Shown: positions 7,687-17,005 of the stretch, piece by piece
Numbering within the stretch: position 1 is the first letter of the stretch
Layout: each line of letters starts with the position of its first letter
Origin: Burkholderia sp. MS389
GTDB taxonomy: Bacteria > Pseudomonadota > Gammaproteobacteria > Burkholderiales > Burkholderiaceae
DNA: 64,000 nucleotides
Direction of reading: 5' to 3'
NCBI RefSeq assembly: GCF_016899425.1
Contig: NZ_CP045994.1
Span: forward strand, 3,286,001 to 3,350,000
The notes under the pieces: model-generated
The model's input: the letters and a program-made list of their open reading frames with translations, nothing else
Databases searched by the model: none
Told to the model about the DNA's origin: nothing
Position numbers and translations under genes: made by a program

Positions 7687-8607
7687 ATGAACGCCCCCAC
7701 CTCCTCCGACACGCCCGATTCCGGCGACGCGCACATCGCGCGCAACCGGCTCGAGGCGCACCTGGACGCCGCGCCGCGTGCGTGGCCGCTCGACATCGTC
7801 GCCGCCACCGGCTCGACCAACGCCGACGTCGCGACGCGGCTCAAGGCGCTGCCGCGCAAGGCGAACGCGCTGCCCGCGCCGCTCGTACGCGTCGCGTTCG
7901 AACAGACGGCCGGCCGCGGCCGGCAGGGCCGCCCGTGGTTCGCGCAGCCCGGCAATGCGCTGCTGTGCTCGGTCGGCTGCATCGTGCCGCGCGCCGTCGA
8001 TGCGCTCGGCGGCCTCAGCATCGCGATCGGCGTCGCGCTCGCCGAAGGGCTGGCCACGCTGCCGCTCGACGCCCGCATGCGCGTCGCGCTCAAATGGCCG
8101 AACGACCTGCTGCTGACGGCCGACGACGACGGCGCGCCGCGCATCGTCGGCAAGCTCGCCGGGATCCTGATCGAAACCGTCTGGACCACCGCCGACGCCA
8201 CCGCCGTCGTGATCGGCTTCGGCATCAACGTGCGCGGCGCAGAAGCCGTCGCCGCGCAGGTCGACGCGCTGCGCGCGCGCGAAGCCACGCTCGCGAGCGG
8301 GCTACCGCCCGCCGCGCTGTCGATCGCGTGCGCGTCGGCGAACCTCACCGATACGCTCGCCGCGTCGCTGAACGCGCTCACGCCCGCGCTCGCGCAGTTC
8401 GGCACCGACGGCCTCGCACCGTTCCTGCCACGCTGGCACGCACTGCACGCGTACGCGGGCCGCGAAGTCGTGCTGCTCGAACAGGGCGTCGAACGCGCGC
8501 GCGGCATCGCGACGGGCATCGACACGACCGGGCAGCTGCTGCTCGACACGCCGAGCGGCGTACAAACGATCGCAGCCGGCGACGTATCGCTGCGCGAAGC
8601 GCAATGA
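7687..8607 (+). CDS. birA: Biotin-[acetyl-CoA-carboxylase] ligase, short form
   Basis: This 306-residue enzyme activates biotin with ATP and attaches it to carrier-protein lysines. Landmarks are TGSTNADV (41-48), the biotinyl-adenylate loop GRGRQGRPW (76-84), KWPNDLL (136-142) and GKLAGILIE (155-163). An SH3-like C-terminal domain ends at the last residues. The N-terminal winged helix of E. coli BirA is absent: only about 35 residues precede the catalytic core. It should therefore not repress bio genes directly. The ATG at 7687 is preferred over one at 7630 because the extra residues look non-coding and a TACAAT box intervenes. The stop overlaps the coaX start (ATGA). Confidence 0.95.
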   Translation: MNAPTSSDTPDSGDAHIARNRLEAHLDAAPRAWPLDIVAATGSTNADVATRLKALPRKANALPAPLVRVAFEQTAGRGRQGRPWFAQPGNALLCSVGCIVPRAVDALGGLSIAIGVALAEGLATLPLDARMRVALKWPNDLLLTADDDGAPRIVGKLAGILIETVWTTADATAVVIGFGINVRGAEAVAAQVDALRAREATLASGLPPAALSIACASANLTDTLAASLNALTPALAQFGTDGLAPFLPRWHALHAYAGREVVLLEQGVERARGIATGIDTTGQLLLDTPSGVQTIAAGDVSLREAQ

Positions 8608-9404
8608 GCGAACCGCACCTGCTGATCGACGCCGGCAACAGCCGGATCAAGTGGGCGCTCACCGACGCGCGGCGCACGCTCGTCGACACGGGTGCGTTCG
8701 GCCACACGCGCGACGGCGGCGCCGATCCCGACTGGTCGATGCTGCCGCGACCGCGCGGCGCGTGGATCTCGAACGTCGCGGGCGCCGACGTGGCCGCACG
8801 GCTCGACGCGCTGCTCGACGCGCGCTGGCCGGGCGTGCCGCGCACGACGATCCGCTCGCGCCCCGCGCAATGCGGCGTGACGAACGGCTATACGACGCCC
8901 GACCAACTCGGCAGCGACCGGTGGGCCGGCCTAATCGGCGCGCATGCGGCGTTTCCGGGCGAGCATCTGCTGATCGCGACGTTCGGCACCGCGACGACGC
9001 TCGAGGCACTGCGCGCGGACGGCCGCTTCACCGGCGGCCTGATCGCGCCGGGCTGGGCGCTGATGATGCGCGCGCTCGGCACGCACACCGCGCAGTTGCC
9101 GACGCTGACCACCGATATCGCCAGCGGCCTGCTTGCGGGCGCGCAGGCCGAACCGTTCCAGGTCGATACGCCGCGCTCGTTGTCGGCCGGCTGCCTGTAC
9201 GCACAGGCCGGGCTGATCGAACGCGCGTGGCGCGATCTCGTCGCCGCGTGGCAGGCGCCGGTGCGGCTCGTGCTGGCCGGCGGTGCGGCGGACGACGTCG
9301 CGCGTGCGCTGACGGTCCCGCATACGCGGCATGACACGCTGATCCTGTCCGGGCTCGCGCTGATCGCAACGGACGCGGCCGGCCCGGCGACGGCGCAGGA
9401 TTGA
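8604..9404 (+). CDS. coaX: Type III pantothenate kinase
   Basis: This 266-residue cytoplasmic enzyme phosphorylates pantothenate in the first step of CoA synthesis. It opens with the ASKHA phosphate-binding motif [14 protein letters not shown] (7-19), has the pantothenate-region motif GSDRWAGL and the second nucleotide motif [11 protein letters not shown] near residue 130, and ends with [12 protein letters not shown]. Its start overlaps the birA stop, giving a birA-coaX operon as in other Burkholderia and in Bordetella, where the gene was called baf. Length matches the type III family (about 255-270 aa). Confidence 0.94.
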   Translation: MSEPHLLIDAGNSRIKWALTDARRTLVDTGAFGHTRDGGADPDWSMLPRPRGAWISNVAGADVAARLDALLDARWPGVPRTTIRSRPAQCGVTNGYTTPDQLGSDRWAGLIGAHAAFPGEHLLIATFGTATTLEALRADGRFTGGLIAPGWALMMRALGTHTAQLPTLTTDIASGLLAGAQAEPFQVDTPRSLSAGCLYAQAGLIERAWRDLVAAWQAPVRLVLAGGAADDVARALTVPHTRHDTLILSGLALIATDAAGPATAQD

Positions 9405-9534
9405 TGTAAAGGCGCCGGCATCCCGGCGGCGCGTGGCGACGCAGACCGAAGCGGGCCCACGTCACGCCGACGATGCAATACGCGCGGTGCCGCACCAGCG
9501 GCCCGCACGCATGGTCGACAGAAGCCATGAAAGA

Positions 9535-9554
9535 AGCCGGCCATGCGGCCGGCT
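9535..9554 (+). terminator. Hairpin between coaX and the small membrane gene
   Basis: AGCCGGCC and GGCCGGCT form an 8-bp stem with an ATGC loop, 130 bp after the coaX stop. No T-run follows, so it may be a weak or Rho-assisted stop or simply an mRNA hairpin. Confidence 0.35.
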
Positions 9555-9601
9555 CGACTGAACGACGTCAACCACGTCGATGACGACAAGGAGTTTCGAC
9601 G

Positions 9602-9844
9602 ATGCTGCGCTGGCTGATCGCTGTTCTCTTTCTCGCCAACATGCTCGCGTTCGTGGTGGCGCGCGGCGTGTTCGGGCCGCTGCCGGCGGCCGGCCCGCGC
9701 GAGCCCGGCGTGCTGTCGCGGCAGGTGCAGCCCGACGCATTGCGCGTGACCCCGCTCGCGCGGGCAACCGACCAGCCCGTCGTCGGCGGCCCGATCGCCG
9801 CGCCGGCCGTCACGACCGCACCGCTCGCGGCATCGACCCCGTGA
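9602..9844 (+). CDS. Small single-helix membrane protein, function unknown
   Basis: This 80-residue protein has one N-terminal hydrophobic helix (about residues 3-24) followed by a Pro/Ala-rich tail predicted to be periplasmic and disordered. AAGGAG lies 7 bases upstream of the ATG, a good ribosome site. It follows coaX by 197 bp and is convergent with rfaE2. The tail recalls the linker of SPOR-domain proteins, but no SPOR domain follows. I do not recognise a family. Confidence 0.65.
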   Translation: MLRWLIAVLFLANMLAFVVARGVFGPLPAAGPREPGVLSRQVQPDALRVTPLARATDQPVVGGPIAAPAVTTAPLAASTP

Positions 9845-9860
9845 CGGCGCCGGGCCGCGC

Positions 9861-10346
9861 TCAGGACTGTTGCGCGCGCACCTTCTTCAGCAACGCAGTG
9901 GTCGAGCGGTCGTGCTCGAACGGAATCGCGAGCGCCCGGCCGCCCCAGCCGCGCACGAGCGCGGATTCCGGCAGCGCGTCCATGTCGTAATCGCCGCCCT
10001 TCACGAGGATGTCCGGACGGACGGCCTCGATCAGCGACACGGGCGTCTTTTCCCCGAACGTCACGACCCAGTCGACGCTTTCCAGCGCCGCCAGCAATGC
10101 CGCACGATCCTCTTCGCGGTTGATCGGCCGGTCGTCGCCCTTGCCGAGCATGCGCACCGACGCATCGCTGTTCACGCCGACGATCAGGCACGCGCCGAGC
10201 GCTTTCGCATCGGCGAGATACGTGACGTGACCGCGATGCAGGATGTCGAACACGCCGTTGGTGAACACGACGGGCGACGGCAGCGACGCGCGCAGTGCAA
10301 CGAGGGCATCACGGGTGATCAGCTTGCGTTCGAAGGTGGCGGACAT
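9861..10346 (-). CDS. rfaE2: D-glycero-beta-D-manno-heptose 1-phosphate adenylyltransferase
   Basis: This 161-residue cytidylyltransferase-like enzyme makes ADP-heptose from heptose 1-phosphate and ATP for the LPS inner core. The nucleotidyltransferase signature FTNGVFDILHRGHVTYL (28-44) contains HRGH (37-40), and VKGGDYDMDALPE follows near 114-126. It matches only the C-terminal half of E. coli HldE; the kinase half must be coded elsewhere (hldA), as in Burkholderia. The stop is 16 bp from the end of the convergent small membrane gene. Confidence 0.93.
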   Translation of the reverse strand: MSATFERKLITRDALVALRASLPSPVVFTNGVFDILHRGHVTYLADAKALGACLIVGVNSDASVRMLGKGDDRPINREEDRAALLAALESVDWVVTFGEKTPVSLIEAVRPDILVKGGDYDMDALPESALVRGWGGRALAIPFEHDRSTTALLKKVRAQQS

Positions 10347-10395
10347 GATGGAGATCGGACGGAATGAACGACGGCGCGCGCGACGGCGGCGCCCG

Positions 10396-10428
10396 ATAAA
10401 AAGCCCGCCGGACCGGCCGGGCGGGCTT
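10396..10428 (-). terminator. Rho-independent terminator of the ferritin-like gene
   Basis: On the minus strand AAGCCCGCC pairs with GGCGGGCTT (10428-10420 with 10409-10401, a 9-bp stem with a 10-nt loop) and is followed by TTTTTAT. It lies about 90 bp after the ferritin-like stop and before rfaE2, so these two minus-strand genes are probably separate transcripts. Confidence 0.75.
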
Positions 10429-10517
10429 CATGCAACGAACGCGACACGGTGTGCCGTGAGCCGCGCGCGAATCGGGTGCGAATCGGACCCGACTTGCGCC
10501 GGCGGCGCCGGCCAGCC

Positions 10518-11396
10518 TCAGGCCGGCTGCGCGGCCGACGACGGGCCGCTTTCGGCCTGCAGGCGACCGGTGACTTCCTTGCGGTAGCGGTTCAGTTCCT
10601 GCGCGGTCGCGAACGTGCGCTCGAACAGGATCGACAGGTTGTGCAGGATCCGCTCGACGACCTTCTTCTCCCACTCGCCGTCGAAACGGATCTGCTCGTC
10701 GAGCCAGCGCTCGAGCCATTCCGGATCGGGCAGGCGCGACTGCACGGTGTCGCGCGGGAACAGCGCCTGGTTCACGTGCAGGTTGGTCGGGTGCAGCGGC
10801 TTCTCGGTGCGGCGCGCCGACGCCATCAGCACGCCGATCTTCGCGAATGCGGCGCGGGCGACGTCGCCGCAGTTGTTCAGCGCTTTCTTCATATAGCGCA
10901 GGTACGCGCCGCCGTGACGCGCTTCATCGCGCGAAATCGTTTCGTAGATCTGCTTGATGACGGGCTCGGTGTGCCAGTCGGCCGCGCAACGGTACCAGTG
11001 GTTCAGGCGGATTTCGCCGCAGAAGTGCAGCATCAGCGTCTCGAGCGGCGGCGCCGGATCGAACTGGAAGCGCACCGCGTGCAGTTCCTCTTCGGTCGGC
11101 ACCATCTCCGGCTTGAAGCGGCGCAGGTATTCCATCAGCACGAGCGAATGCTTCTGCTCCTCGAAGAACCACACGCTCATGAACGCGGAAAAATCGCTGT
11201 CGTGCTGGTTGTCGCGCAGGAACATCTCCGTCGCGGGCAGCGCCGACCATTCGGTGATCGCGTTCATCTTGATCGTCTTCGCCTGCTCGTCGGTGAGCAG
11301 CGAAGCGTCGAACTTGTCCCACGGAATGTCCTTCTCCATGTCCCAGCGGACAGCTTCGAGCGACCTGTAAAGTTCCGGATAAAGCATGGTGTTCAT
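10518..11396 (-). CDS. Ferritin-like diiron protein, acyl-ACP desaturase-like
   Basis: This 292-residue, largely helical soluble protein carries two carboxylate/histidine motifs typical of ferritin-like diiron enzymes: FFEEQKHS (about 97-104) and ISRDEARHGG (about 163-172), spaced as in acyl-ACP desaturases and related oxidases. Metal-binding glutamates are also likely at TEMFLRDN and CGEIRLNHW. The real substrate is unknown. It begins at ATG 11396; an ATG three codons later is possible. The gene stands alone between a terminator and a 466-bp upstream gap. Confidence 0.8.
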   Translation of the reverse strand: MNTMLYPELYRSLEAVRWDMEKDIPWDKFDASLLTDEQAKTIKMNAITEWSALPATEMFLRDNQHDSDFSAFMSVWFFEEQKHSLVLMEYLRRFKPEMVPTEEELHAVRFQFDPAPPLETLMLHFCGEIRLNHWYRCAADWHTEPVIKQIYETISRDEARHGGAYLRYMKKALNNCGDVARAAFAKIGVLMASARRTEKPLHPTNLHVNQALFPRDTVQSRLPDPEWLERWLDEQIRFDGEWEKKVVERILHNLSILFERTFATAQELNRYRKEVTGRLQAESGPSSAAQPA

Positions 11397-11862
11397 GATG
11401 GTCCCACCCCTGTTCTGCGCAATGCGACTTCTCTAAACGTGACTGTTGCCGCGCAAGCGCGCCACGCGCGCTTTTTGCAGCCAAGACTGTAATTTTACGC
11501 GGGAAACCGGCCCGCCGGACGTCGATTCCTCGTCCGGCAGCCAGGCGGCCGCGTTGCCGCCGTTGGGCATGCCGCAACCCGCTCCGTTCGGACGAAGCCG
11601 GCCGCGCTTGCCTGAGTGGGGGCCGGCGCTGGCCGGCTCGTTGGCGCGCCCGTCCCCTGCCCCAGGCGGGTTCCCCGAAAGGTCCCCGTGCGGATGCCGG
11701 ATCGGCGGGCTGCTCGATATGGTGTATACGGCGGCGGCCATGATAGCACGCGTGCATGACGGTTCCGAGACGCCCGGCCGGTCGCGCGCCGCCTACCTCG
11801 GTGCGGCGATCGGTCGCGGCCCACCGTCGCGAAAACGCAACCTTACAGTGCGCCTTCGCGTG
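11397..11862. other. Gap between ferritin-like and patatin genes
   Basis: No supported gene. Near 11454-11475 a 7-bp hairpin (AAGCGCG with CGCGCTT, then TTTT on the plus strand) lies in what would be the leader of the ferritin-like mRNA. A TAAAAT on the minus strand near 11496-11491 is a possible -10 for that gene. A 102-codon minus-strand frame (11433-11741) has no ribosome site or family resemblance. Confidence 0.5.
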
Positions 11863-13089
11863 TCAGACCCGTATTTCGCCGGTCGCGAGGCCGTCTTCCG
11901 GCGGCGTGCCGGCCGCCGGCGCGCTGCCGCCGTCCGCCCCGGCAATCCAGCCGGCGAGCGTCTCCCGCTGGGCCCGGCCGTCGCGGTAGCCGAGCTCGAT
12001 CAGCTCGCGCGTGAACGCTTCCTCGAACAGCAGGTAGCTGGCGAACGATGCGCCGGTCGGCTGGCTGCCGCCGATCGCGCCGAGCAGCCCGCGCATCGTC
12101 GCCGGCATCTGCTTCAGGTGTTTCGCGGCGATCAGCTCGATGCGCTCGGACGGCGCGATCGCGAGCACGTCGACGTGCCGCCAGCCGCTGTCGATCTCGA
12201 CCTGGTGCGGCAGGTGCTCGATCATCTGGTTGATGTGCTCGATCCGTTCGATGTCCGAGCCGATCGAGTCGAGAAACACGCTCGCGAGCACCTGCTGGCC
12301 GATCTGCGCGAGCGTCGGGTAGCCACGGGCCCGTCCCGTGCCGTTCGCGGCCGGGATCTCGGGCCGCGGATCGGCCGCACCGACGACGACGATCCGGTCC
12401 GCGCCGAAGTGGATCGCCGGCGACAGCGGCGCGATCTGCCGGATCGAGCCGTCGCCGAAGTACTCGACCTGTCCGTCGAGCACGAGCGGCACGGCGGGAA
12501 ACACGAACGGAATGGCCGACGACGCGAGCAGGTGCGACGCCGACAGGTCGACGAGCCGCGCGGTGCGCTGCGCGCGCCGCCACGCCTGGATCGGCTCGGC
12601 GGCCTGGTAGAACGTGAGGTGCCGGCCGCTCGAATAGCTGAGCGCGGTGACCGCGAGCGCGTGCAGCAGACGCGCCTCGAGCATCTGCTCGATCCGGTGG
12701 AAGCTCAGCTCGCGCTGCAGCAGGTGCGCAAGCGGCGTGTTGTCGAGCAGCCCGCGCGGCGAGCGGCGGGCCGCCCAGCCGAACGTCATCGTCGCGAGCC
12801 AGCGCGCGCCGGCGCCCGCGATGCCGAGCCAGTCGGTGCGATACACGTAATCGGCGCGCAGCGGCTCCCAGAATTCGAGCAGGCGCCGCACGCCGTGGGA
12901 AAAGTCGTCCGCGTGGCTCGCGATCGACGTCGCGTTGATCGCGCCGGCCGACGAACCGCAGATCACCGCGAACGGCACCGTATGCCGCTGCGGATCGGCC
13001 TCGCGCGCGATTTCGGCCAGCGCCTTCAGCACGCCGACCTGGTATGCGGCGCGCGCGCCGCCTCCCATCAGAACGAGCGCGAGTCGCAT
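11863..13089 (-). CDS. Patatin-like phospholipase
   Basis: This 408-residue serine lipid acyl hydrolase has all patatin elements: an oxyanion loop MGGGARAAYQ (8-17), nucleophile elbow GSSAG with Ser47 (45-49), and the catalytic Asp213 in FGDGSIRQ. No signal peptide is present, so it probably acts in the cytoplasm or on inner-leaflet or granule surfaces. It starts 24 bp after phaM, and both are minus strand, so they are likely co-transcribed. That pairing suggests a role at polyhydroxyalkanoate granules, where some patatin-type enzymes act as depolymerases, but general phospholipase A activity is equally possible. Confidence 0.88.
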   Translation of the reverse strand: MRLALVLMGGGARAAYQVGVLKALAEIAREADPQRHTVPFAVICGSSAGAINATSIASHADDFSHGVRRLLEFWEPLRADYVYRTDWLGIAGAGARWLATMTFGWAARRSPRGLLDNTPLAHLLQRELSFHRIEQMLEARLLHALAVTALSYSSGRHLTFYQAAEPIQAWRRAQRTARLVDLSASHLLASSAIPFVFPAVPLVLDGQVEYFGDGSIRQIAPLSPAIHFGADRIVVVGAADPRPEIPAANGTGRARGYPTLAQIGQQVLASVFLDSIGSDIERIEHINQMIEHLPHQVEIDSGWRHVDVLAIAPSERIELIAAKHLKQMPATMRGLLGAIGGSQPTGASFASYLLFEEAFTRELIELGYRDGRAQRETLAGWIAGADGGSAPAAGTPPEDGLATGEIRV

Positions 13090-13113
13090 GATCGACCGCC
13101 TAGCTGCGCCGCA

Positions 13114-13854
13114 TCACGTCGAGCGCTTCGGCGGACGCGTTTCGGGCGACGAAGCGGCCGCCGCGCGCGCCGCGGCCGAACCGGACGGCTTCGCGCGCTT
13201 CGCGGCGGGCTTGCGCGGCGCGGCCGCGGCGGACTTCGTCGCGGGCCCGGGCCCGGGCGCGGCGGCGGCCTCCGGCGGCGCGGCGTCCGGCGCCGCAGGC
13301 TGCATGCCCGGTTGCGCCATCGCGAGGCTCGCGAGCTGGTTGAATTGCGTCTGCAGCAGGTTCCACCAGCCGGACGGGTCGAACGGCTGCTGCGCGGGGT
13401 CGTCTTCCGCCGCATCGGCCGCATCGGCCGCGGGCGCGGCCTCGCCCGCCGACGCGGGTTTCGCGGCCTGCGCGGCGGCCACGGCCGCTTCCTCGGCCGC
13501 CGACATCGAGCTTTGCGCGAACGCGCCGAACGCGCGCAGCGTCGCGAGCGTCGCGCGCTGCACCTCGAGCGCCTGGATCGCGGACTGCAGCATCCCGAGA
13601 TTGAGCTTCAGCCACTGCTCGACCGCGCGCAGATCGGTGATCCGCTTGTCGAGTTCCTCGACGTTCGTGAGCGGCGACATCATGTCGGACATGCTCGACA
13701 GCGACGGCGGCAGCCCGTGCGTGGCGCCCGGAAACGGCGCCATCCCGCCGAACGGCGACATCCGCATCATGTCCCACATCCGGTCCATCATGTCGGCGGG
13801 CTGGAACCCGGCAAAGCCGGCGAAAGGGTTGGCGCCGGAGGCATCGGTCGTCAT
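13114..13854 (-). CDS. phaM: PhaM-type polyhydroxyalkanoate granule regulatory protein
   Basis: This 246-residue protein matches PhaM, which activates PHB synthase and ties granules to the nucleoid. The N-terminus is Met-rich (DMMDRMWDMMRMSPFGG). The family core is at about 62-110 (NVEELDKRITDLRAVEQW, then LNLGMLQSAIQALEVQRAT), with a Trp-containing patch (DPSGWWNLLQTQFNQL) near 157-172. The C-terminus is Ala/Pro/Lys-rich and histone-like (KSAAAAPRKPAAKRAK), the presumed DNA-binding tail. It lies between enoyl-CoA hydratase and patatin genes on the same strand. Confidence 0.87.
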   Translation of the reverse strand: MTTDASGANPFAGFAGFQPADMMDRMWDMMRMSPFGGMAPFPGATHGLPPSLSSMSDMMSPLTNVEELDKRITDLRAVEQWLKLNLGMLQSAIQALEVQRATLATLRAFGAFAQSSMSAAEEAAVAAAQAAKPASAGEAAPAADAADAAEDDPAQQPFDPSGWWNLLQTQFNQLASLAMAQPGMQPAAPDAAPPEAAAAPGPGPATKSAAAAPRKPAAKRAKPSGSAAARAAAASSPETRPPKRST

Positions 13855-13935
13855 ACGGGCATCCTGGTTGACTGGGGGAACGAGGCGGCCGCCGTGCGTC
13901 GCGCAGCCGCGCGTGATTCGATCATAGCGCGCACG

Positions 13936-14763
13936 TCAGAACGGCGCGTCGCCGGGGAACGCGGGCGGGCGCCGTTCGCGCAGCGAGCGGATGCCTTCCT
14001 GCACGTCGGGCCCCGAAAAACCCATGAATTCGAGCGCGAGCGACGTATCGAAGGTCGGCCCGGCCGTGCGCAGCCAGTTGTTCAGCGCGTACTTGGTCCA
14101 GCGGATCGCCGACTGCGAACCGTGCGCGAGCCGCTCGGCCACTTCGTATGCCTTCGGCAGCAGGTCGGCCGGCGCGACCGCGAGCGAGACCAGCCCGATC
14201 CGCTCGGCCTCCTCGCCGCTCACGGGCTCGCACAGCATCAGGTAGTACTTCGCCTTCGCCATCCCGCACAGCAGCGGCCACACGATCGCCGCGTGGTCGC
14301 CGGCCGCGACGCCGAGCCGCGTATGGCCGTCGATGATGCGCGCATCCTTCGCGGCGATCGAGATGTCGGCGAGCAGCCCGGCGACGAGCCCCGCGCCGAC
14401 GGCCGGCCCGTGCATCGCCGACACGATCGGCTTGCTGCAGTTGATCACGTTGTAGACGAGGTCGCGCGCCTCGCGCCACACGCGGGCGCGCACGTCGAAA
14501 TCGTTCGCCATGTCCTCGACGAGCGCGAGATCGCCGCCCGCCGAAAAGCCCTTGCCTTCGCCGCGGATCACCGCGACGCGCGTGTCGGGATCGCGATCGA
14601 CGTCGCGCCAGATGTCGGCGAGTTCGCGATGCATGCGCGCGTTCGCGGTCGCGAGGCCGCTGCGGTTCGCGCCCTCGCCGCTCATCACGATGTCGAGCAC
14701 GCCATGGTCGCGGCGCGTCACCTTCAGTGCTTCGTAACCGCCGTACGCGGCGAGATCGGCCAT
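13936..14763 (-). CDS. Enoyl-CoA hydratase/isomerase family protein
   Basis: This 275-residue crotonase-fold protein has the oxyanion-hole segment [12 protein letters not shown] (about 68-79) and the second oxyanion segment [20 protein letters not shown] (118-137). The usual hydratase glutamate (GxxEL pair) is replaced in this region by [15 protein letters not shown], so the exact reaction (hydratase, isomerase or other) cannot be stated. It lies between FAH and phaM genes on the same strand. Confidence 0.85.
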   Translation of the reverse strand: MADLAAYGGYEALKVTRRDHGVLDIVMSGEGANRSGLATANARMHRELADIWRDVDRDPDTRVAVIRGEGKGFSAGGDLALVEDMANDFDVRARVWREARDLVYNVINCSKPIVSAMHGPAVGAGLVAGLLADISIAAKDARIIDGHTRLGVAAGDHAAIVWPLLCGMAKAKYYLMLCEPVSGEEAERIGLVSLAVAPADLLPKAYEVAERLAHGSQSAIRWTKYALNNWLRTAGPTFDTSLALEFMGFSGPDVQEGIRSLRERRPPAFPGDAPF

Positions 14764-14833
14764 CTGCTGCTCCTTGTTCGAGGTGCTCGAACGCTTGAAT
14801 CGAGTGTAGCCAAGCCCGCGCGGTCAAACATCG

Positions 14834-14871
14834 GGCGAAACCCGGCGCGCGGGCCGAAGCCGGGGTTCGCC
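14834..14871 (-). terminator. Imperfect hairpin after the FAH gene
   Basis: GGCGAAACCCGGC (14834-14846) and GCCGGGGTTCGCC (14859-14871) pair over 13 bp with one mismatch. It lies between the FAH stop and the hydratase start on the minus strand. No T-run follows. Confidence 0.4.
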
Positions 14872-14903
14872 GTCGCGTCGCGTTGCGTTACGTACCGCGC
14901 CGC

Positions 14904-15896
14904 TTATGCCGCGCCGTCGGGCGGGGAAACCGACTGCTCGATCGCGCCGAAGATCGACTTGCCGGCCGCGTCGAACATCTCGATGCGCACGGTGTCGCCA
15001 TGGCGCATGAACTCGGTCTGCGGCGCGCCGTGCTCGATCGTCTCGAGGCAGCGCTTCTCGGCGATGCAGCAGTAGCCGCGCTTCGCGTCCTTGTTCGATA
15101 CCGTACCGGAGCCGACGATCGAGCCGGCGCGCAGGTTGCGCGTCTTAGCCGCGTGCGCGATCAACTGGCCGAAGTGGAACACCATGTCGGTGCCGGCGTC
15201 GGGCTGGCCGACCTTCTTGCCGTTCCAGTGGACGATCATCGGGCGGTGCACGCGGCCCTCGCGCCATTCGTCGCCGAGCTCGTCGGGCGTGACGGCGACC
15301 GGCGCGAACGCGGTGGCCGGCTTGCTCTGGAAGAAGCCGAAGCCCTTCGCGAGTTCGGCCGGAATCAGGTTGCGCAGCGACACGTCGTTCACGAGCGTGA
15401 CGAGCCGCACGGCCTTCAGCGCGTCGTCGGGCGACGCGCTCATCGGCACGTCGCCGGTGATCACCGCGACTTCCGCCTCGAAATCGATGCCCCATTCCTC
15501 GGACGGGCATACGACGTCGTCGCGCGGCCCCAGGAAATCGTCGCTGCCGCCCTGGTACATCAGCGGGTCGGTCCAGAATTCGGGCGGCATCTCCGCGCCG
15601 CGCGCGCGGCGCACGAGCTCGACGTGGTTCACGTACGCGGAGCCGTCGGCCCACTGGAACGCGCGCGGCAGCGGCGCCATGCAGTTGGCCGGATCGAACG
15701 CGAAGGAATTGCGCGCGCGGCCGTGGTTCAGCGCGTCGTACAGGTCGCGCAGCTGCGGCGCGTAGAACGCCCAGTCGTCGAGGACACGCTGCAGCGTCGG
15801 CGCGATCGCGTCGGCGATCGCCGCGGTGTGCAGGTCGCGCGACACGACGATCAGCTGGCCGTCGCGCGTGCCGTCCTTCAGCGAAGCAAGTTTCAT
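14904..15896 (-). CDS. Fumarylacetoacetate hydrolase (FAH) family protein
   Basis: This 330-residue protein should cleave a C-C bond in a beta-diketone or hydrate a 2-hydroxydienoate in aromatic degradation. The metal-binding acidic motif GIDFEAEVAVITG is near 136-148, and the family features LVNDVSLRN, FFQSKPATAFAP, GTVSNKD and HGDTVRIE follow. An N-terminal domain of about 70 residues is present. The precise substrate (fumarylacetoacetate, fumarylpyruvate or other) cannot be read from sequence. It is divergent from an IclR regulator, which probably controls it. Confidence 0.86.
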   Translation of the reverse strand: MKLASLKDGTRDGQLIVVSRDLHTAAIADAIAPTLQRVLDDWAFYAPQLRDLYDALNHGRARNSFAFDPANCMAPLPRAFQWADGSAYVNHVELVRRARGAEMPPEFWTDPLMYQGGSDDFLGPRDDVVCPSEEWGIDFEAEVAVITGDVPMSASPDDALKAVRLVTLVNDVSLRNLIPAELAKGFGFFQSKPATAFAPVAVTPDELGDEWREGRVHRPMIVHWNGKKVGQPDAGTDMVFHFGQLIAHAAKTRNLRAGSIVGSGTVSNKDAKRGYCCIAEKRCLETIEHGAPQTEFMRHGDTVRIEMFDAAGKSIFGAIEQSVSPPDGAA

Positions 15897-16025
15897 AGGG
15901 AGGATCTGCCGTTGTAGTGACGATGGAGGGAATCTATTTTACGATGGTGAATCCCTGCGGCGCGCCATGATCGCGCACGCCGTTTTCGCCCCGTTTCCTG
16001 TCGCATTTTCGCGCACCCGTTGCCC
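15897..16025. promoter_or_regulatory. Divergent FAH/IclR control region
   Basis: These 129 bp separate the FAH and IclR starts. An AT-rich patch, ATCTATTTTACGATGG (15932-15947), reads TAAAAT on the minus strand about 40 nt before the FAH ATG, a plausible -10. A regulator binding site is expected here because IclR genes commonly control their divergent neighbour. Confidence 0.45.
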
Positions 16026-16892
16026 ATGCCCGCCAGCCCGCTCCCCGACGACGATCTCGTCGACTCCGATACCGACGACGCCGCTTCCGGCGAACACGGC
16101 GAGAAGGTCCGTTCCGGCATCCAGTCGATCGAGGTCGGCTTCCGCCTGCTCGACGTGCTGACGAGGGAGCCGCGCGCGATGATGCTGCGCGATCTCGCGC
16201 AGCGCGCGGGCATGAGCCCGGCGAAGGCGCACCGCTACCTGGTCAGCTTCTCGCGGCTCGGCGTCGTGTCGCAGGACCCCGTCTCGGGCCGCTACGAGCT
16301 CGGCGGCTTCGCGCTGCAGATGGGCCTCGCGCGGCTCGCACGCGTCGACGGCGTGAAGCTCGCGCGGATCGCGCTGACCGAATTCCGCGACCGTCTCGAC
16401 CAGACGGTCGGCATCGCGGTATGGGGCAACCAGGGGCCGACGATCGTGCACTGGATGGAATCGAGCCATCCGGCGAAGGCGTCGCTGAAGCTCGGCGACG
16501 TGATGCCGCTGCTCGGCTCCGCGACGGGCCTGCTATTCGCCGCGTACCTGCCGCGCAGCAAGACCGCCGCGATGCTCGAGCGCGAACTCGCCGATACGCG
16601 CCGCTCGCCGCACCACGGCGGCCCGCGCACGCTCGACGAAGTCGACGCGGTGCTCGCCGACGTGCGCGAGCACCAGGCCGCGCGCGTCGAAGGGATGCTG
16701 CTGCCGACGATCCATGCGTTCTGCATGCCCGTGTTCGACGCAGTCGGCGAACTGGCGCTCGCGATCGTCGCGCTCGGCCAGGAAGGCTCGTTCGACATCG
16801 CGTGGGGCGGCGAGATCGACACCGCGCTGCGCGCATGCGCGCAGAAACTGTCTTACGAACTCGGCTATAGTCCCGACGCACGCGACGCCTGA
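16026..16892 (+). CDS. IclR-family transcriptional regulator
   Basis: This 288-residue regulator has an acidic N-terminal tail of about 30 residues. A winged helix-turn-helix follows at about 35-95 (GIQSIEVGFRLLDVLTRE, then LRDLAQRAGMSPAKAHRYL). The C-terminal effector-binding IclR domain has MPLLGSATGLLFAAYLP and IHAFCMPVFDA. The ATG at 16026 is used; a TTG two codons earlier is possible. Divergence from the FAH gene suggests it senses an aromatic-catabolism intermediate. Confidence 0.9.
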   Translation: MPASPLPDDDLVDSDTDDAASGEHGEKVRSGIQSIEVGFRLLDVLTREPRAMMLRDLAQRAGMSPAKAHRYLVSFSRLGVVSQDPVSGRYELGGFALQMGLARLARVDGVKLARIALTEFRDRLDQTVGIAVWGNQGPTIVHWMESSHPAKASLKLGDVMPLLGSATGLLFAAYLPRSKTAAMLERELADTRRSPHHGGPRTLDEVDAVLADVREHQAARVEGMLLPTIHAFCMPVFDAVGELALAIVALGQEGSFDIAWGGEIDTALRACAQKLSYELGYSPDARDA

Positions 16893-17005
16893 CACATCCG
16901 GTTCACGCGACGTCACGCCTCGCGAACGGGCAGCGCATCCGGCGGTCCGATTCCTGTGGCGCGCGCCGCGCGCCCGACGTCACCCACGCGCCCGACCCTG
17001 TTCCG

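Noticed and set aside
11446..15075. A 1209-codon open frame on the plus strand
   Set aside because: It is antisense to four well-supported genes (patatin, phaM, hydratase, FAH) and is Arg/Ala/Asp-rich nonsense caused by high third-position GC.
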